From Fundicoccus ignavus (lineage in GTDB: Bacteria > Bacillota > Bacilli > Lactobacillales > Aerococcaceae): 32,770 bases of DNA. Both the position numbers and the translations under genes were made by a program. This document shows, piece by piece, positions 8,379-19,681 of the stretch (position 1 is the first letter of the stretch; the number at the start of each line of letters is the position of its first letter). Location of the stretch: positions 1-32,770 of the forward strand of contig NZ_WJQT01000024.1 of assembly GCF_009659375.1 (NCBI RefSeq), in the 5' to 3' direction. The notes under the pieces are model-generated. The model had not been told where the DNA came from. It was given only the letters and a program-made list of their open reading frames with translations, and searched no databases.

Positions 8379-8684
8379 CTTAGTTTTACATGTTCTCAAC
8401 TTTTTTCACTGATACTACTCCCCTCTTTTTTCTTCAAATGCAAAACAATACTATCTGGAACCTATATTTTCAAATAGAACAAACTCAACCAAATGATTAA
8501 TAATGTCGACAAGTCAATATTATTTAATAAAAGTTTTTATGATTTTCTAAAATTTAGTAAGTTCTTTTATTTCAAAAACTTGCGCTTAAATCTAACGTCC
8601 TACTATATGTATCAACTGTAGATTTAGAAAGTTTTCTGATTCTACAATCAATTAAAAACTCCTCATTTATATCTGATAACAGCA
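8379..8684. other. AT-rich intergenic stretch without recognisable features
   Basis: Between the decayed operon's promoter and the eno terminator I see no reading frame with a ribosome binding site, no RNA gene and no mobile-element ends. Together with the truncated solute-binding gene next to it, it looks like deletion debris. Confidence 0.4.
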
Positions 8685-8736
8685 CAAAAAAACGCCCCCT
8701 CTATTTAAAATGGATTAAATAAATAGAGTGAACGTT
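8685..8736 (-). terminator. Terminator of the glycolytic operon after eno
   Basis: On the minus strand a 17-base stem with one mismatch and a few G-U pairs (arms 8736-8720 and 8707-8691) is followed by TTTTTTT. It lies about 98 bases past the eno stop codon and closes the cggR-eno operon. Confidence 0.88.
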
Positions 8737-8833
8737 TCTTTAAATTGAGTCATTTCATATTTAGCAATACAAAAATTCCCCAGTTTATTTATTAACTAAT
8801 ATATAAGGCTCGCTAAGGAATTAGAGGCCTTAA

Positions 8834-10165
<1,332 letters not shown>

Positions 10166-10255
10166 TCAAGTAATTATCTTGACTATCTATCATTAATTGT
10201 ATTCATTTTATCTAATAAAAGCAAAACATTTCGTGTGTGTATGGGAAAATTTAAA

Positions 10256-11784
10256 CTATGCTTTTATTAAACTTTCACCTGTCATTTCGGCAGGTTTTTC
10301 AACATTTAATAAGTCTAACATTGTTGGGGCTAAGTCGGCTAATTTTCCACCATCTCTTACTTCAACGCCAGCTTTGGTTACAATGACCGGAACTGGATTT
10401 GTCGTATGTGCTGTCATAGGATTACCTTCTAAAGTTGTTACTTCATCTGAGTTACCATGGTCAGCTGTGATGATTGCGTAGCCACCTTTTGAAATAATTA
10501 AATCTACAACTTCACCAAGACATTCGTCTACGGCTTCAATTGCTTTTACTGTTGGTTCTAACATACCACTATGGCCTACCATGTCAGGATTAGCGAAGTT
10601 TAAGATAATTGCATCTAAAGTATCTTCATTAATTGCTTCAACTAATGCATCTTTCACTTCATATGCTGACATTTCTGGTTTTAGGTCATAAGTTGCAACT
10701 TTTGGAGAAGGAATTAAAATTCGTCTTTCTCCTTCAAATTCATCATGACGTCCACCGCTCATAAAGAATGTTACGTGTGGATATTTCTCAGTTTCAGCAA
10801 TTCTTAATTGTGTTTTCCCAGCATTTGCTAGTACTTCACCCACTGTATTAACTAAATCTTCTTTTTTGAAAGCAACTTTTGCAAGAACTTCATCACTATA
10901 ATGAGTAAAACTTACAAAGTTTAAATCTTTCAATTGCTTACTTGATTCAAATCCATCAAATGCTGGATTCGTTAAAGCAGTAGCTAATTGGATTGCACGG
11001 TCTGGACGGAAGTTAAAGAATACAACTGAGTCACCGTCGTTGATTGTCGCAACGGGTGCTCCGTTCTCTTCTACTACGAATGGAATTACAAATTCATCGT
11101 ATACTTTTTCATCATAAGATGCTTGAACGCCTGCTAAAGCAGAATCAAAGCTTGGGCCTTGACCATTAACCATAACATTGTATGCTTTTTCAACACGTTC
11201 CCATCGTTTATCACGATCCATCGCATAATAACGACCAGAAATTGAAGCAAATTTACCCACACCAATTTCCTCTAAAGCAGCATTAGTATCACGGATGTAA
11301 CCTAAAGCTGAATCTGGCGCAACGTCACGACCATCTAAGAAACCATGAATATATACTTCTTCAAGATCATATTGTTTAGCTAAACGCACTAAAGCAAATA
11401 AATGCTCATAGTGAGAATGCACGCCACCGTCTGATAAAAGTCCCATTAAATGAAATGCTTTGCCGTTTTCTTTAGCAGATTTAACAGCATCGATTAATTC
11501 TGGAATTTCATAGAAAGTTTCTTCACGCACCGCAATATTAATGCGGGTTAATGATTGATAAACCACTCGTCCCGCACCAATATTCATGTGTCCTACTTCT
11601 GAGTTACCCATTTGACCATCTGGTAAACCAACGAACTCACCATCAGCTCTTAACTGATTATGTGGGAATTGATTCCAGTAACGGTCAAAATTTGGTTTAT
11701 TAGCTGCTTTTACTGCATTACCTGAGACTTCATCGCGACAAGCGAATCCATCAAGGATAATTAATGCTACAGGAGCTTTACTCA

Positions 11785-11785
<1 letters not shown>
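10256..11785 (-). CDS. gpmI: 2,3-bisphosphoglycerate-independent phosphoglycerate mutase
   Basis: Interconverts 3- and 2-phosphoglycerate using two Mn ions and a phosphoserine intermediate. The 509-residue product belongs to the alkaline phosphatase superfamily: metal ligand Asp12 in ILDGF, nucleophile Ser62 in [27 protein letters not shown] near 190, and the C-terminal metal sites [10 protein letters not shown] and TAHTTNPVP. Its ATG overlaps the tpiA stop by one base (TAATG), which implies translational coupling. Its presence separates this operon from that of enterococci, which usually lack gpmI at this place. Confidence 0.97.
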
Positions 11786-12555
<770 letters not shown>

Positions 12556-12588
12556 TTATTAGTTTTTAAATTTTAATCGATTATACGA

Positions 12589-13779
12589 TTATTTCTCGTC
12601 AATTGCCTCAACGCCTGGTAAAACAACACCTTCAAGATAGTTCAATGAAGCGCCCCCACCAGTAGAGATATGAGTAAATTTATCTTCATAACCTAATTGA
12701 CTAACAGCAGCTGCTGAGTCACCACCACCAACAATTGTGATAGCGTCAGTTAAATTAGATAAAGTCTCTGCAACACCGTTTGTACCATGAGCAAATTTTT
12801 CTAATTCGAATACACCCATTGGTCCGTTCCAAATCACAGTTTTAGCATCTTTTAATACTTCACTAAATAGTTTGATTGATTCTGGACCACAGTCTAAACC
12901 TTCCCATTCAGTTGGAATGTTATCAACTGATACAGTTTGTGTGTTAGCGTCGTTTGAGAAGGCATCCGCAACTACTACGTCTACTGGCAATACTAATTTA
13001 TCGCCTGCTTCTTCTAATAATTGTTTAGCTAATTCAACACGATCTAATTCAAGAAGTGAGTTTCCTACTTCTTTTCCTTGAGCTTTTAAGAAAGTATAAG
13101 CCATACCACCACCGATAATTACTTTATCAGCTTTAGTTAATAAACTTTCGATTACTTTAATTTTATCAGAAACTTTCGCTCCACCTAAAATCGCAACTAA
13201 AGGACGAACTGGTTGATCTACAGCTTCACCTAAGAATTTAAGTTCTTTTTCTACTAAGAAACCAACAGCAGACTCTAAGTTAGCTGAGATTCCAACGTTA
13301 GAAGCGTGAGCACGGTGAGTTGTACCAAATGCATCATTAACAAATACATCACCTAATGAAGCCCAGTATTTACCTAATTCAGGGTCGTTACTAGATTCTT
13401 TCTTACCGTCTAAATCTTCGTAACGAGTGTTCTGTACTAATAATACTTCGCGTTCTTCTAATGCGGCAACCGCTGCTTCCAAAGCTTCTCCGCGAGTTTC
13501 TGTAGAGAATGCTACTTTTTGTCCTAGTAACGCTGCTAAATGTTCAGCAACTGGGGCTAAGTCATTTTTCGCTTTATCTTCTTCACTCTTGATTTTTCCT
13601 AAGTGTGAGAATAATACAACTTTAGCATTGTTTTCGATTAAGTAAGTGATTGTATCTAGTGCTGCGACGATACGTTTGTCGTCTGTAATTTTACCTTCTT
13701 GCATTGGTACGTTGAAGTCCACACGAACTAAAACAACTTTACCGTTAACCTCTAAATCTCTAACTGTTTTTTTAGCCAT
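12589..13779 (-). CDS. pgk: Phosphoglycerate kinase
   Basis: Makes ATP from 1,3-bisphosphoglycerate and ADP. The 396-residue protein has the N-terminal substrate site [11 protein letters not shown], basic patch residues in FSHLGK and [14 protein letters not shown] regions, the hinge and nucleotide site with [13 protein letters not shown] near 200, and the C-terminal GGGDSAAAV loop near 350. It follows gap after about 104 bp containing a terminator-like hairpin, so its level may be set separately from gap. RBS AGGAGGCAAGATA. Confidence 0.98.
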   Translation of the reverse strand: MAKKTVRDLEVNGKVVLVRVDFNVPMQEGKITDDKRIVAALDTITYLIENNAKVVLFSHLGKIKSEEDKAKNDLAPVAEHLAALLGQKVAFSTETRGEALEAAVAALEEREVLLVQNTRYEDLDGKKESSNDPELGKYWASLGDVFVNDAFGTTHRAHASNVGISANLESAVGFLVEKELKFLGEAVDQPVRPLVAILGGAKVSDKIKVIESLLTKADKVIIGGGMAYTFLKAQGKEVGNSLLELDRVELAKQLLEEAGDKLVLPVDVVVADAFSNDANTQTVSVDNIPTEWEGLDCGPESIKLFSEVLKDAKTVIWNGPMGVFELEKFAHGTNGVAETLSNLTDAITIVGGGDSAAAVSQLGYEDKFTHISTGGGASLNYLEGVVLPGVEAIDEK

Positions 13780-13806
13780 TATCTTGCCTCCTAATGAGTT
13801 AAATTC

Positions 13807-13861
13807 AAAAAAAAATGACGGGGAAGCGTCTGCCTCCCCGCCAATAATTGGATAGACGCTT
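13807..13861 (-). terminator. Intra-operon hairpin between gap and pgk with two exclusive folds
   Basis: On the minus strand a 9-bp GC-rich stem (13840-13832 with 13827-13819, loop of four) is followed by TCA and nine T, a rho-independent terminator shape. The eight bases AGACGCTT (13831-13824), covering its loop and the start of its 3' arm, can instead pair perfectly with AAGCGTCT at 13861-13854. The two folds exclude each other, as in attenuators. It probably lowers pgk-eno transcription relative to gap or marks a processing site. Confidence 0.65.
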
Positions 13862-13883
13862 AGTTAAACGCTATGCTCTTTTA

Positions 13884-14885
13884 TTATAGATTAGCGAAGT
13901 ATTCTAAAGTACGTACTAATTGAGCTGTATATGACATTTCGTTGTCATACCAAGCAACAGTTTTAACTAATTGGTTTTCGCCAACAGTCATTACTTTAGT
14001 TTGAGTTGCGTCATATAATGAACCGTATGTCATACCAACGATATCAGAAGAAACAATTGCATCTTCATTATAACCGTAAGATTCGTTAGCTGCTTCTTTC
14101 ATGACTGCATGAACTTCGTCAACAGTAACTTTTTTGTCTAAGATAGTTACTAATTCAGTTAATGAACCTGTTGCAACTGGAACACGTTGTGCAGCACCAT
14201 CTAATTTACCATTTAATTCTGGAATTACTAAACCGATAGCTTTAGCAGCACCTGTTGAGTTAGGAATGATGTTTTCTGCAGCAGCACGAGCACGACGGAA
14301 GTCGCCACCTCTGTGTGGTGCATCTAAAGTATTTTGGTCACCTGTATAAGCGTGGATAGTTGTCATTAATCCTTCAACTACACCAAATGCTTTATTTAAA
14401 GCGTCAGCCATTGGTGCTAAACAGTTAGTCGTACAAGAAGCACCAGAAATAACAGTTTCTTCACCTGTTAAGATTTCGTGGTTAGTGTTAAATACTACAG
14501 TTGGAACATCGTTTCCACCTGGTGCAGTAATTACAACACGTTTTGCTCCACCTTGTAAGTGTAATTCAGCTTTTTCTTTAGATGTAAAGAATCCAGTAGC
14601 TTCTAAAACGATATCTACACCTAATTCTCCCCAAGGAATTTCATTAGGATTTGGATTACTTAAAACTTTAACTTCGTTACCGTTAACTTTGAAAGCACCT
14701 TCTAATACTTCTACTTCACCATTAAAACGACCTTGTGTTGTATCGTATTTTAATAAGTGTGCTAACATGTTTGGATCTGTTAAGTCGTTGATTGCTACAA
14801 CTTCTAAACCTTCAACCTCTTGAATACGGCGGAATGCTAAACGACCAATACGTCCAAAACCATTAATACCAACTTTTACTGTCAT
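13884..14885 (-). CDS. gap: Glyceraldehyde-3-phosphate dehydrogenase (phosphorylating, NAD-dependent)
   Basis: Oxidises glyceraldehyde 3-phosphate to 1,3-bisphosphoglycerate. The 333-residue enzyme has the NAD-binding [15 protein letters not shown] at residues 6-20, the catalytic Cys in [13 protein letters not shown] near 150, the phosphate-binding TGAAKAIG near 210, and the C-terminal [14 protein letters not shown]. It is the first enzyme gene after cggR (30 bp gap, RBS AAGGAGG), the catabolic gapA arrangement controlled by CggR. Confidence 0.98.
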   Translation of the reverse strand: MTVKVGINGFGRIGRLAFRRIQEVEGLEVVAINDLTDPNMLAHLLKYDTTQGRFNGEVEVLEGAFKVNGNEVKVLSNPNPNEIPWGELGVDIVLEATGFFTSKEKAELHLQGGAKRVVITAPGGNDVPTVVFNTNHEILTGEETVISGASCTTNCLAPMADALNKAFGVVEGLMTTIHAYTGDQNTLDAPHRGGDFRRARAAAENIIPNSTGAAKAIGLVIPELNGKLDGAAQRVPVATGSLTELVTILDKKVTVDEVHAVMKEAANESYGYNEDAIVSSDIVGMTYGSLYDATQTKVMTVGENQLVKTVAWYDNEMSYTAQLVRTLEYFANL

Positions 14886-14915
14886 AATTTGACTTCCTCC
14901 TTAAGGAATTTTATT

Positions 14916-15956
14916 TTATAGGGCTTCCCCTGTTAAAACCTGATTAGCTATGCCTTCATCACAGATTAACCATCCATGAGTTGGGGCTAGTTTGAAAAAG
15001 GCACTCGTAGCTTCTGCTTTCGAGGCACCTCCAACGACTGTAATAAGCATTCGAATCTGTTTTAGGTGTTCTATTTGAATCCCCATTCTCGGTAAACGAA
15101 TAACTTCTTCGCCTTCACGATTATAAAAGACTCCAAAAGCTTCACCAACAGCTTTTCCTTGAATGATTGCTTCGAGTTGTTGCGGTGTAATATCTCGTCT
15201 GTCTGCCATAACTTCGGCAGCTCCGACACTGAGTAACAAACAGTCTGCTTGTTGACTCATTTCTATTGCCTTTTTGATGGAAGGATCCATCAAGAGTATC
15301 TTTGAAGTATCTTGATTAATTTTTTCTGGAATAAACAATGGAATAAAAGTAGAATTCGTGCGTTGCGCCATCAATCCACCAACATTGTTAGACTGAATAT
15401 GAATTGAGCCACCAACGCCACCTCTAGTAGGAACAAAGATTAATTCCCTATCCGACGAAAGTCTTTCATCGAAATAATCACCCACGTTCGCTAGAGTTGA
15501 ACCTCCAGTTACTGCAATTACATTTCTACCTAATGGCAAATGTGTGCTAAGTACTTCCTGAACAGCTTGACTCAGCACTTCATAAACAAAATAGTCTTGA
15601 TCTGCATCGCCTGGGATAACCCAGCAATGGTCAAGGTTTAATTTTTGTTTAACTGCACGTTCGAGATCATATAGACGGTTAGCCTTTTTGGCTACTGCAT
15701 TAAAAGAAACAAGTTTTCGTCGACCAAAAGCAGTTATTGTAATCCCAGCATTATTAACATCTACAAGTGATTGCTCACGTAAGACATCAATTGCTGTTCT
15801 TAACACTCTTTCGGTCACTTGTACTTTCTCTGCTAACGCCTTACGACCAATACGATGCGAAGCCTGAGCTAATTCATGAAGAATTGCCACTCTCAGAGTG
15901 AGTACTTCTTGGATATCCGGCACTATAGCTTGTATAATCGAAAACACATCTTCCAT
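14916..15956 (-). CDS. cggR: Central glycolytic genes regulator CggR (SorC family)
   Basis: Represses the gap operon and is released by fructose-1,6-bisphosphate in Bacillus. The 346-residue protein has an N-terminal winged helix with IGRKALAEKVQVTERVLRTAIDVLREQ at about 37-63 and a C-terminal SorC-type sugar-phosphate domain, with GGSTLANVGDYF near 150 and LLLSVGAAE near 235. It is first in the operon and so probably regulates its own transcription. Between the predicted promoter and the RBS the minus strand reads TTGGAC and GGGACAC, loosely like CggR half-sites, but the spacing is not the Bacillus one. Confidence 0.93.
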   Translation of the reverse strand: MEDVFSIIQAIVPDIQEVLTLRVAILHELAQASHRIGRKALAEKVQVTERVLRTAIDVLREQSLVDVNNAGITITAFGRRKLVSFNAVAKKANRLYDLERAVKQKLNLDHCWVIPGDADQDYFVYEVLSQAVQEVLSTHLPLGRNVIAVTGGSTLANVGDYFDERLSSDRELIFVPTRGGVGGSIHIQSNNVGGLMAQRTNSTFIPLFIPEKINQDTSKILLMDPSIKKAIEMSQQADCLLLSVGAAEVMADRRDITPQQLEAIIQGKAVGEAFGVFYNREGEEVIRLPRMGIQIEHLKQIRMLITVVGGASKAEATSAFFKLAPTHGWLICDEGIANQVLTGEAL

Positions 15957-16043
15957 AGTGTCCCTCCTGTCATGGGCAAGTTACGTCCAATAGATTTAAT
16001 GTATAACATCTATTATTTTCAGTAATAATTCCCCACAAACAAT

Positions 16044-16072
16044 ATAATAGCATTAATCTTCGTTGATAGCAA
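16044..16072 (-). promoter_or_regulatory. Predicted promoter of the cggR-gap operon
   Basis: TTGCTA (16072-16067), 17-base spacer ending in an extended -10 TGC, then TATTAT (16049-16044), minus strand. The start would lie about 80 bases before cggR, leaving room for a repressor roadblock in the leader. Confidence 0.65.
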
Positions 16073-16108
16073 ACAATTAGTTTTATTTAATCTAACAAGC
16101 ATGCCCAA

Positions 16109-16123
16109 AAAGCGAAACGCTTT
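16109..16123. promoter_or_regulatory. Palindrome AAAGCG-AAA-CGCTTT upstream of the cggR promoter
   Basis: A perfect 6-base inverted repeat with a three-base centre, about 40 bases upstream of the predicted -35. The arms equal cre half-sites (GAAAGCG-like), but the centre is three bases wider than the CcpA consensus, so a true cre is doubtful. Confidence 0.35.
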
Positions 16124-16211
16124 CCGTGGTCATTTATCGTCCAGTTAAGTTTTTTAATTCACAAAACGCTATTCCTTATTATTACCAAACTATCATGTTT
16201 TCACAGTTTTT

Positions 16212-16225
16212 AGAAAGCGCTATCC
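16212..16225. promoter_or_regulatory. cre-like site AGAAAGCGCTATCC
   Basis: Matches the CcpA site TGWNANCGNTNNCA except at the first and last position. At about 140 bases upstream of the cggR -35 it could serve catabolite activation of glycolysis by CcpA. Confidence 0.4.
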
Positions 16226-16389
16226 AGTTTGCTTGTGCTTTTTTTATCAATGCTCTCATTTTAAGGACTAAACTCAGAATCATTATTTAACACTCATCTT
16301 TTTATTTTATGCTGAAATTTTTGTTGATAGTTCCAATTATTTGTCACTTTAAAACAATTCATCCATAAATAAGATGTTGGAAATAATTA

Positions 16390-16684
16390 GAAAATCTTAG
16401 ACGAGTCCGAAATCATTAAATGCCGTTTAGCAGTTTTACCTTGATTTTATTGCTTTACTTTTGTTGAACTACTTAGCATAGCTCAACGACTTTTTTCCAA
16501 AGCGGTATCAGGGGCAATCGGAGTAACTTGCTCTGACTATCAATAAAAAAAGCGAAGTAAGCAGAGCCTAATCGATTGAGCTAGAAAAAGTGAAGTCTTT
16601 GAAAGCGACCACCGCCTTGGAAAAATAATAAGATAAACGAAGCTTAAAGCTAGGTAAATCAACATAATACTTATAGTCCCTTAT
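16390..16684 (-). repeat. Structured noncoding repeat element, copy A
   Basis: About 295 bp between cggR and clpP, directly downstream of the clpP terminator. It shares sequence blocks and a nested fold with two copies near 19.3-19.96 kb. Paired segments: TTTTTCCAA/TTGGAAAAA with GCGG/CCGC (16491-16505 with 16612-16625), CAATCG/CGATTG (16515-16520 with 16573-16578) and GCTCTG/CAGAGC (16530-16535 with 16562-16567). Ends: a GTC..GAC hairpin at about 16396-16411 and CCCTTAT at 16678-16684. Strand is given as that giving a downstream hairpin at the 3' end; it is a guess. It contains no convincing gene. Confidence 0.7.
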
Positions 16685-16689
16685 CTAAC

Positions 16690-16726
16690 AAAAGAACCAC
16701 AAAGTACATAAGCACCTTGTGGTTCA
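16690..16726 (-). terminator. Terminator after clpP
   Basis: On the minus strand GAACCACAAGGT pairs with ACTTTGTGGTTC (16725-16714 with 16705-16694; 12 bp with one G-U pair), followed by TTTT. It begins 13 bases after the clpP stop. Confidence 0.8.
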
Positions 16727-16737
16727 GTTGAACTAAA

Positions 16738-17331
16738 TTATTTTAAGTTTTTGTTGCTTTCCATGATTTCATCAATCAAGCCATAAGCTTTTGCTTCTTC
16801 AGCTGACATATAGTTATCACGGTCAGTATCTTTTTCAACCACTTCAATTGGTTGACCAGTATTATCACTAATTATCTTATTTAAACGATCACGTGTTTTT
16901 AAGATGTGACGTGCTGCGATTTCAATTTCAGTTGCTTGACCTTGAGCACCACCTAAAGGTTGGTGAATCATCACTTCAGCGTTCGGTAACGCGTAACGTT
17001 TACCTTTTGTTCCAGCTGATAATAAGAATGATCCCATTGAAGCTGCCATACCAATTACGATTGTTTGAACGTCTGACTTGATAAAGTTCATCGTATCATA
17101 AATCGCCATACCCGCTGTTACACTGCCTCCTGGTGAATTGATATATAAGTAGATATCTTTTTCAGGATCCTGTGCATCTAAGAATAAAAGTTGCGCAATA
17201 ACACTGTTAGATACATTGTCATCAATTGGACCACTTAACATAATAATACGGTCTTTCAATAAACGCGAATAGATATCATAAGCACGCTCGCCTCTTGACG
17301 ATTGCTCAATAACTGTAGGTACTAAATTCAT
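16738..17331 (-). CDS. clpP: ATP-dependent Clp protease proteolytic subunit ClpP
   Basis: The serine protease ring that works with ClpX/ClpC/ClpE unfoldases in protein quality control. From the ATG at 17331 the protein is 197 residues, and the catalytic triad falls at the canonical places: Ser98 (GMAASMGS), His123 (MIHQPLGG) and Asp172 (DTDRDN). This start is chosen because AAGGAGG lies seven bases upstream and the product begins [10 protein letters not shown], as in the family; an in-frame start at 17361 would add ten non-conserved residues. A CtsR box overlaps its promoter. Confidence 0.97.
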   Translation of the reverse strand: MNLVPTVIEQSSRGERAYDIYSRLLKDRIIMLSGPIDDNVSNSVIAQLLFLDAQDPEKDIYLYINSPGGSVTAGMAIYDTMNFIKSDVQTIVIGMAASMGSFLLSAGTKGKRYALPNAEVMIHQPLGGAQGQATEIEIAARHILKTRDRLNKIISDNTGQPIEVVEKDTDRDNYMSAEEAKAYGLIDEIMESNKNLK

Positions 17332-17375
17332 TCGATTTCCTCCTTCATAACTAATCTTCATTAGTTTACTGTTTT

Positions 17376-17405
17376 AGTATAAACTATAGGTCAAAAAAGG
17401 TCAAT
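17376..17405 (-). promoter_or_regulatory. clpP promoter with CtsR operator
   Basis: TTGACC (17404-17399), 17-base spacer, TATACT (17381-17376) on the minus strand. The plus strand reads GGTCAAA-AAA-GGTCAAT at 17389-17405, the CtsR heptad direct repeat with a three-base spacer, covering the -35 and spacer. This gives heat-shock control by CtsR. Confidence 0.88.
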
Positions 17406-17420
17406 ATATAAAACTCAATT

Positions 17421-17458
17421 TTTAATAAAATAGAGCCTCACATTTCGCGTGAGGCTCT
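17421..17458 (-). terminator. Terminator after the metallophosphatase gene
   Basis: A perfect 10-bp stem AGAGCCTCAC/GTGAGGCTCT (17458-17449 with 17441-17432, minus strand) with a seven-base loop, followed by ATTTTATT. It lies 20 bases after the stop codon. Confidence 0.82.
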
Positions 17459-17477
17459 TGAATCGTATTTTGGCTAA

Positions 17478-19202
17478 TTATTCTGCGTCTTTAGTAATAC
17501 CAAACGAGTAAACTAACTCTACGGTACGGTCTTCTCCTTCAAGTAACTCTCCAGAAATTTGATATAATTCAACTAATAATTCATCACCTTCAATCGTATA
17601 AATCGCGAAGTTCTGAATAGCTGAATCTCGATTATTTGAATGCGATGTTTCAAAAGCATCACTTTCTTGCGGTTGGTTCCCATAAGCGAATAGTGTATTC
17701 CAGTGATCGTAATCGTCTTGTGTCATCCAGTCAAGTCTTGGGCGAACAGAAATCAAATGCTCTAAGCCTTTGCTGTAAATATCATCGTACTCTTTAGTAC
17801 CACCTGTATTGGGTAGTAAGAAGACTGTTCCCTCTGGGTTATTATAATAAGTAACCCCTTCTACTTCCGTTGTGTCTACTTCTTCTAGTTTGGCGTTAGA
17901 GAAACTTTCTTCAGTAGATACGTAAAGTAATGGATGCGTTGCTGAGATAACATGGTCGTGTCCTTGTAGAGCTAAATCAATATCCAACTCGTCGATTTGC
18001 TCCATAAACTTCTCACGTACCGCTTGCACATCGCTATCTTGTAAAGAGTGATAAGATTTAGAGAATAAAGGCTTGTGATAAGCTAGAATAACCCACTCTG
18101 CGCCATTTTCACGTGCCTGTTGAACATCTTCACGAATCCAAGCTAATTGTTCCTCTCCTAGCGCCTCCCCATTGTCCTTATTATCATTCGTATTGGCTAC
18201 AACGAAGTGTACGCCGTTATAGTCGTAAGAGTAGTAAGACCCACCCGTAATGGCATCATTTGCTGCTGGCACATTAATATGTTCGTTGAATTTAGTTTCA
18301 ACTACTGGATCTCCATAAACTAACGCATACTCATCGTGGTTACCAGGCGCAACTGCTAGAGGAACTTGTAAGAAAGATTCTTTAGATTGTTCCATAATAT
18401 CTACCCATTCGTCCTCTACTTCAGCAGTTTCGACGAAATCTCCTGTATGTAGGACAAAATCAACTTCTGCCACTTCTAATGCTTGAGCAATTGTATCTGC
18501 ACCGAAGGCTGCCTCATTACGTACATGTTCGTTCCAATAAGCATTCTGAGTGTCGGTATAATGAGCAAACGTAAATTCTTCACCCGCTTCACCAGATGTT
18601 TCGAATGTTCCAACATCACTCATTTCACCTGAACTACTCCCCACTTGATAATAATACGTTGTATTCGCTTCTAAGTCAGTTGCGACAGCCTTATATACAT
18701 ATTCTGTAACATCTACTAGACCTAACAAGCCTGAAGCACCATACATCCAATCTGTGTTATCCGTTGTAATACCTTCATCGGTGAAATAACCATTGATTTC
18801 TGGCTCTCCAGCCTCATCTAAAACAACTTCACCTTCTTCATCATAAGCAATGTCTGAAAAGATATAAAAACCATTTTCATCACGTTCACCATAGCGAGAG
18901 GTTACTTCTTGGGCTGTTGCAGTAAATTCTAAAGCGTCACTCATGTCTTCAGATTGACTTACCCAAACCTTAGCATCTTCAACTAATTCACTTGTGTACC
19001 AGTTGAAGCCCATTTGCGTTTGTGTATCCCCATTAAACGTTACAATTAGGCGATTGGGTTTGTTATTCTTCGCAATCTCAGCTACGGCTGGTTTTTCCTC
19101 AACTACTTCAATCTCTTGCGCAAATGTGGAGATTGGCGATAATAATTGAGTGGCTAACAATAATGAAGCAAATAACTTTCCTGCTTGATGATTCAATTTC
19201 AT
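17478..19202 (-). CDS. Secreted purple-acid-phosphatase-like metallophosphoesterase
   Basis: A 574-residue exported protein. A signal peptide is visible (basic start, hydrophobic LFASLLLATQLLSPIS, cleavage near the STFAQ-E boundary at about residue 29). An N-terminal Ig/FN3-like domain (about 45-205, with the VYKAVATDLEANTTYYYQVGS pattern) precedes a calcineurin-like phosphoesterase domain. Its metal ligands appear in YTDTQ near 216, HTGDFVE near 253, APGNHDEY near 288, AYHKPLF near 374 and QGHDHV near 413, in purple acid phosphatase order. No LPXTG anchor is present. Flanked by its own terminator and a PHO-box-like array, it looks like a single-gene phosphate-scavenging unit; substrate range is unknown. 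Confidence 0.87.
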   Translation of the reverse strand: MKLNHQAGKLFASLLLATQLLSPISTFAQEIEVVEEKPAVAEIAKNNKPNRLIVTFNGDTQTQMGFNWYTSELVEDAKVWVSQSEDMSDALEFTATAQEVTSRYGERDENGFYIFSDIAYDEEGEVVLDEAGEPEINGYFTDEGITTDNTDWMYGASGLLGLVDVTEYVYKAVATDLEANTTYYYQVGSSSGEMSDVGTFETSGEAGEEFTFAHYTDTQNAYWNEHVRNEAAFGADTIAQALEVAEVDFVLHTGDFVETAEVEDEWVDIMEQSKESFLQVPLAVAPGNHDEYALVYGDPVVETKFNEHINVPAANDAITGGSYYSYDYNGVHFVVANTNDNKDNGEALGEEQLAWIREDVQQARENGAEWVILAYHKPLFSKSYHSLQDSDVQAVREKFMEQIDELDIDLALQGHDHVISATHPLLYVSTEESFSNAKLEEVDTTEVEGVTYYNNPEGTVFLLPNTGGTKEYDDIYSKGLEHLISVRPRLDWMTQDDYDHWNTLFAYGNQPQESDAFETSHSNNRDSAIQNFAIYTIEGDELLVELYQISGELLEGEDRTVELVYSFGITKDAE

Positions 19203-19260
19203 ATATGATTCCTCCTAAGATTTTTCATACTCAACATTTAACAACACTACGTATATAGTC

Positions 19261-19299
19261 TAATCAAGTGATGTTAAATTAACGTAAATCTCAGGTAAT
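19261..19299 (-). promoter_or_regulatory. PHO-box-like direct repeats upstream of the phosphatase
   Basis: On the minus strand four hexamers, ATTACC, TTTACG, TTAACA and TGATTA, are each separated by exactly five bases (19299-19294, 19288-19283, 19277-19272, 19266-19261). Firmicute PhoP binds TTHAYA repeats at 11-bp spacing. TTAACA is a perfect match and the others match at four or five of six positions. A TATATA/TATACG -10 candidate follows about ten bases downstream. Confidence 0.5.
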
Positions 19300-19332
19300 T
19301 TTCGATTAATTTGAGTAAAGTTATTGAAATTC

Positions 19333-19622
19333 TAATGCTAAAGGACACCCTCGGATAAGGCCGAGAACTTTAGTAGTTTTTATTTTGATAATACTGCAAT
19401 TCTTTTGTCGGAAGGTTATGCGTAGCTCAACAACCATTTTTCAAAGCAGTACAAAGAACAAGCCTTCGCTCCTAATAGAATCGTTTGCTAAAATATGAGC
19501 GCAGGGAAATAGACAGATTCTTACTGTTTGAGATGGAAATGCACGTACGCTGGGACAAGTTGAAAATGACCACCGCCTTGGAACAGTCAATAGGCTGATC
19601 GTAGTTAAAAAGCACAGAATCA
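19333..19622 (-). repeat. Structured noncoding repeat element, copy B (diverged)
   Basis: The most diverged copy, upstream of the phosphatase gene. It retains the AGCTCAAC, TTTTTCAAAGC and ACCACCGCCTTGGAA blocks of copy A and the CTGCGCTC block of copy C (minus strand). The central stem is AGAATC/GATTCT (19477-19482 with 19516-19521). The left-end hairpin is CTAAAG/CTTTAG enclosing CTCGG/CCGAG. An 8-bp inverted repeat AATCATGT/ACATGATT (19618-19625 with 19644-19651) separates it from copy C. Confidence 0.6.
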
Positions 19623-19656
19623 TGTCTCAGTAAAAAAAGTCGAACATGATTTGAAT

Positions 19657-19681
19657 AAAAAAACCTCGGACAAGTCCAAGG
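19657..19681 (-). terminator. Terminator-like hairpin at the end of repeat copy C
   Basis: CCTTGGAC-TT-GTCCGAGG followed by TTTTTTT on the minus strand. If copy C is transcribed on this strand, this would be its 3' end. The GGAC/GTCC core recurs at the same place in copy A. Confidence 0.5.

Noticed and set aside
15957..15990. Bacillus-type CggR operator in the cggR leader
   Set aside because: TTGGAC and GGGACAC half-site-like strings are present but about 25 bases apart, not the 20-bp phase of the known operator, and one overlaps the ribosome binding site.
19441..19623. A 60-residue minus-strand reading frame inside repeat copy B
   Set aside because: Its Cys/Arg/Ser-rich translation comes from the structured repeat; the matching stretch in copy C is interrupted by stops and shifts of frame, and there is no RBS. 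The similarity VRAFP.Q between copies follows from nucleotide conservation of a stem.
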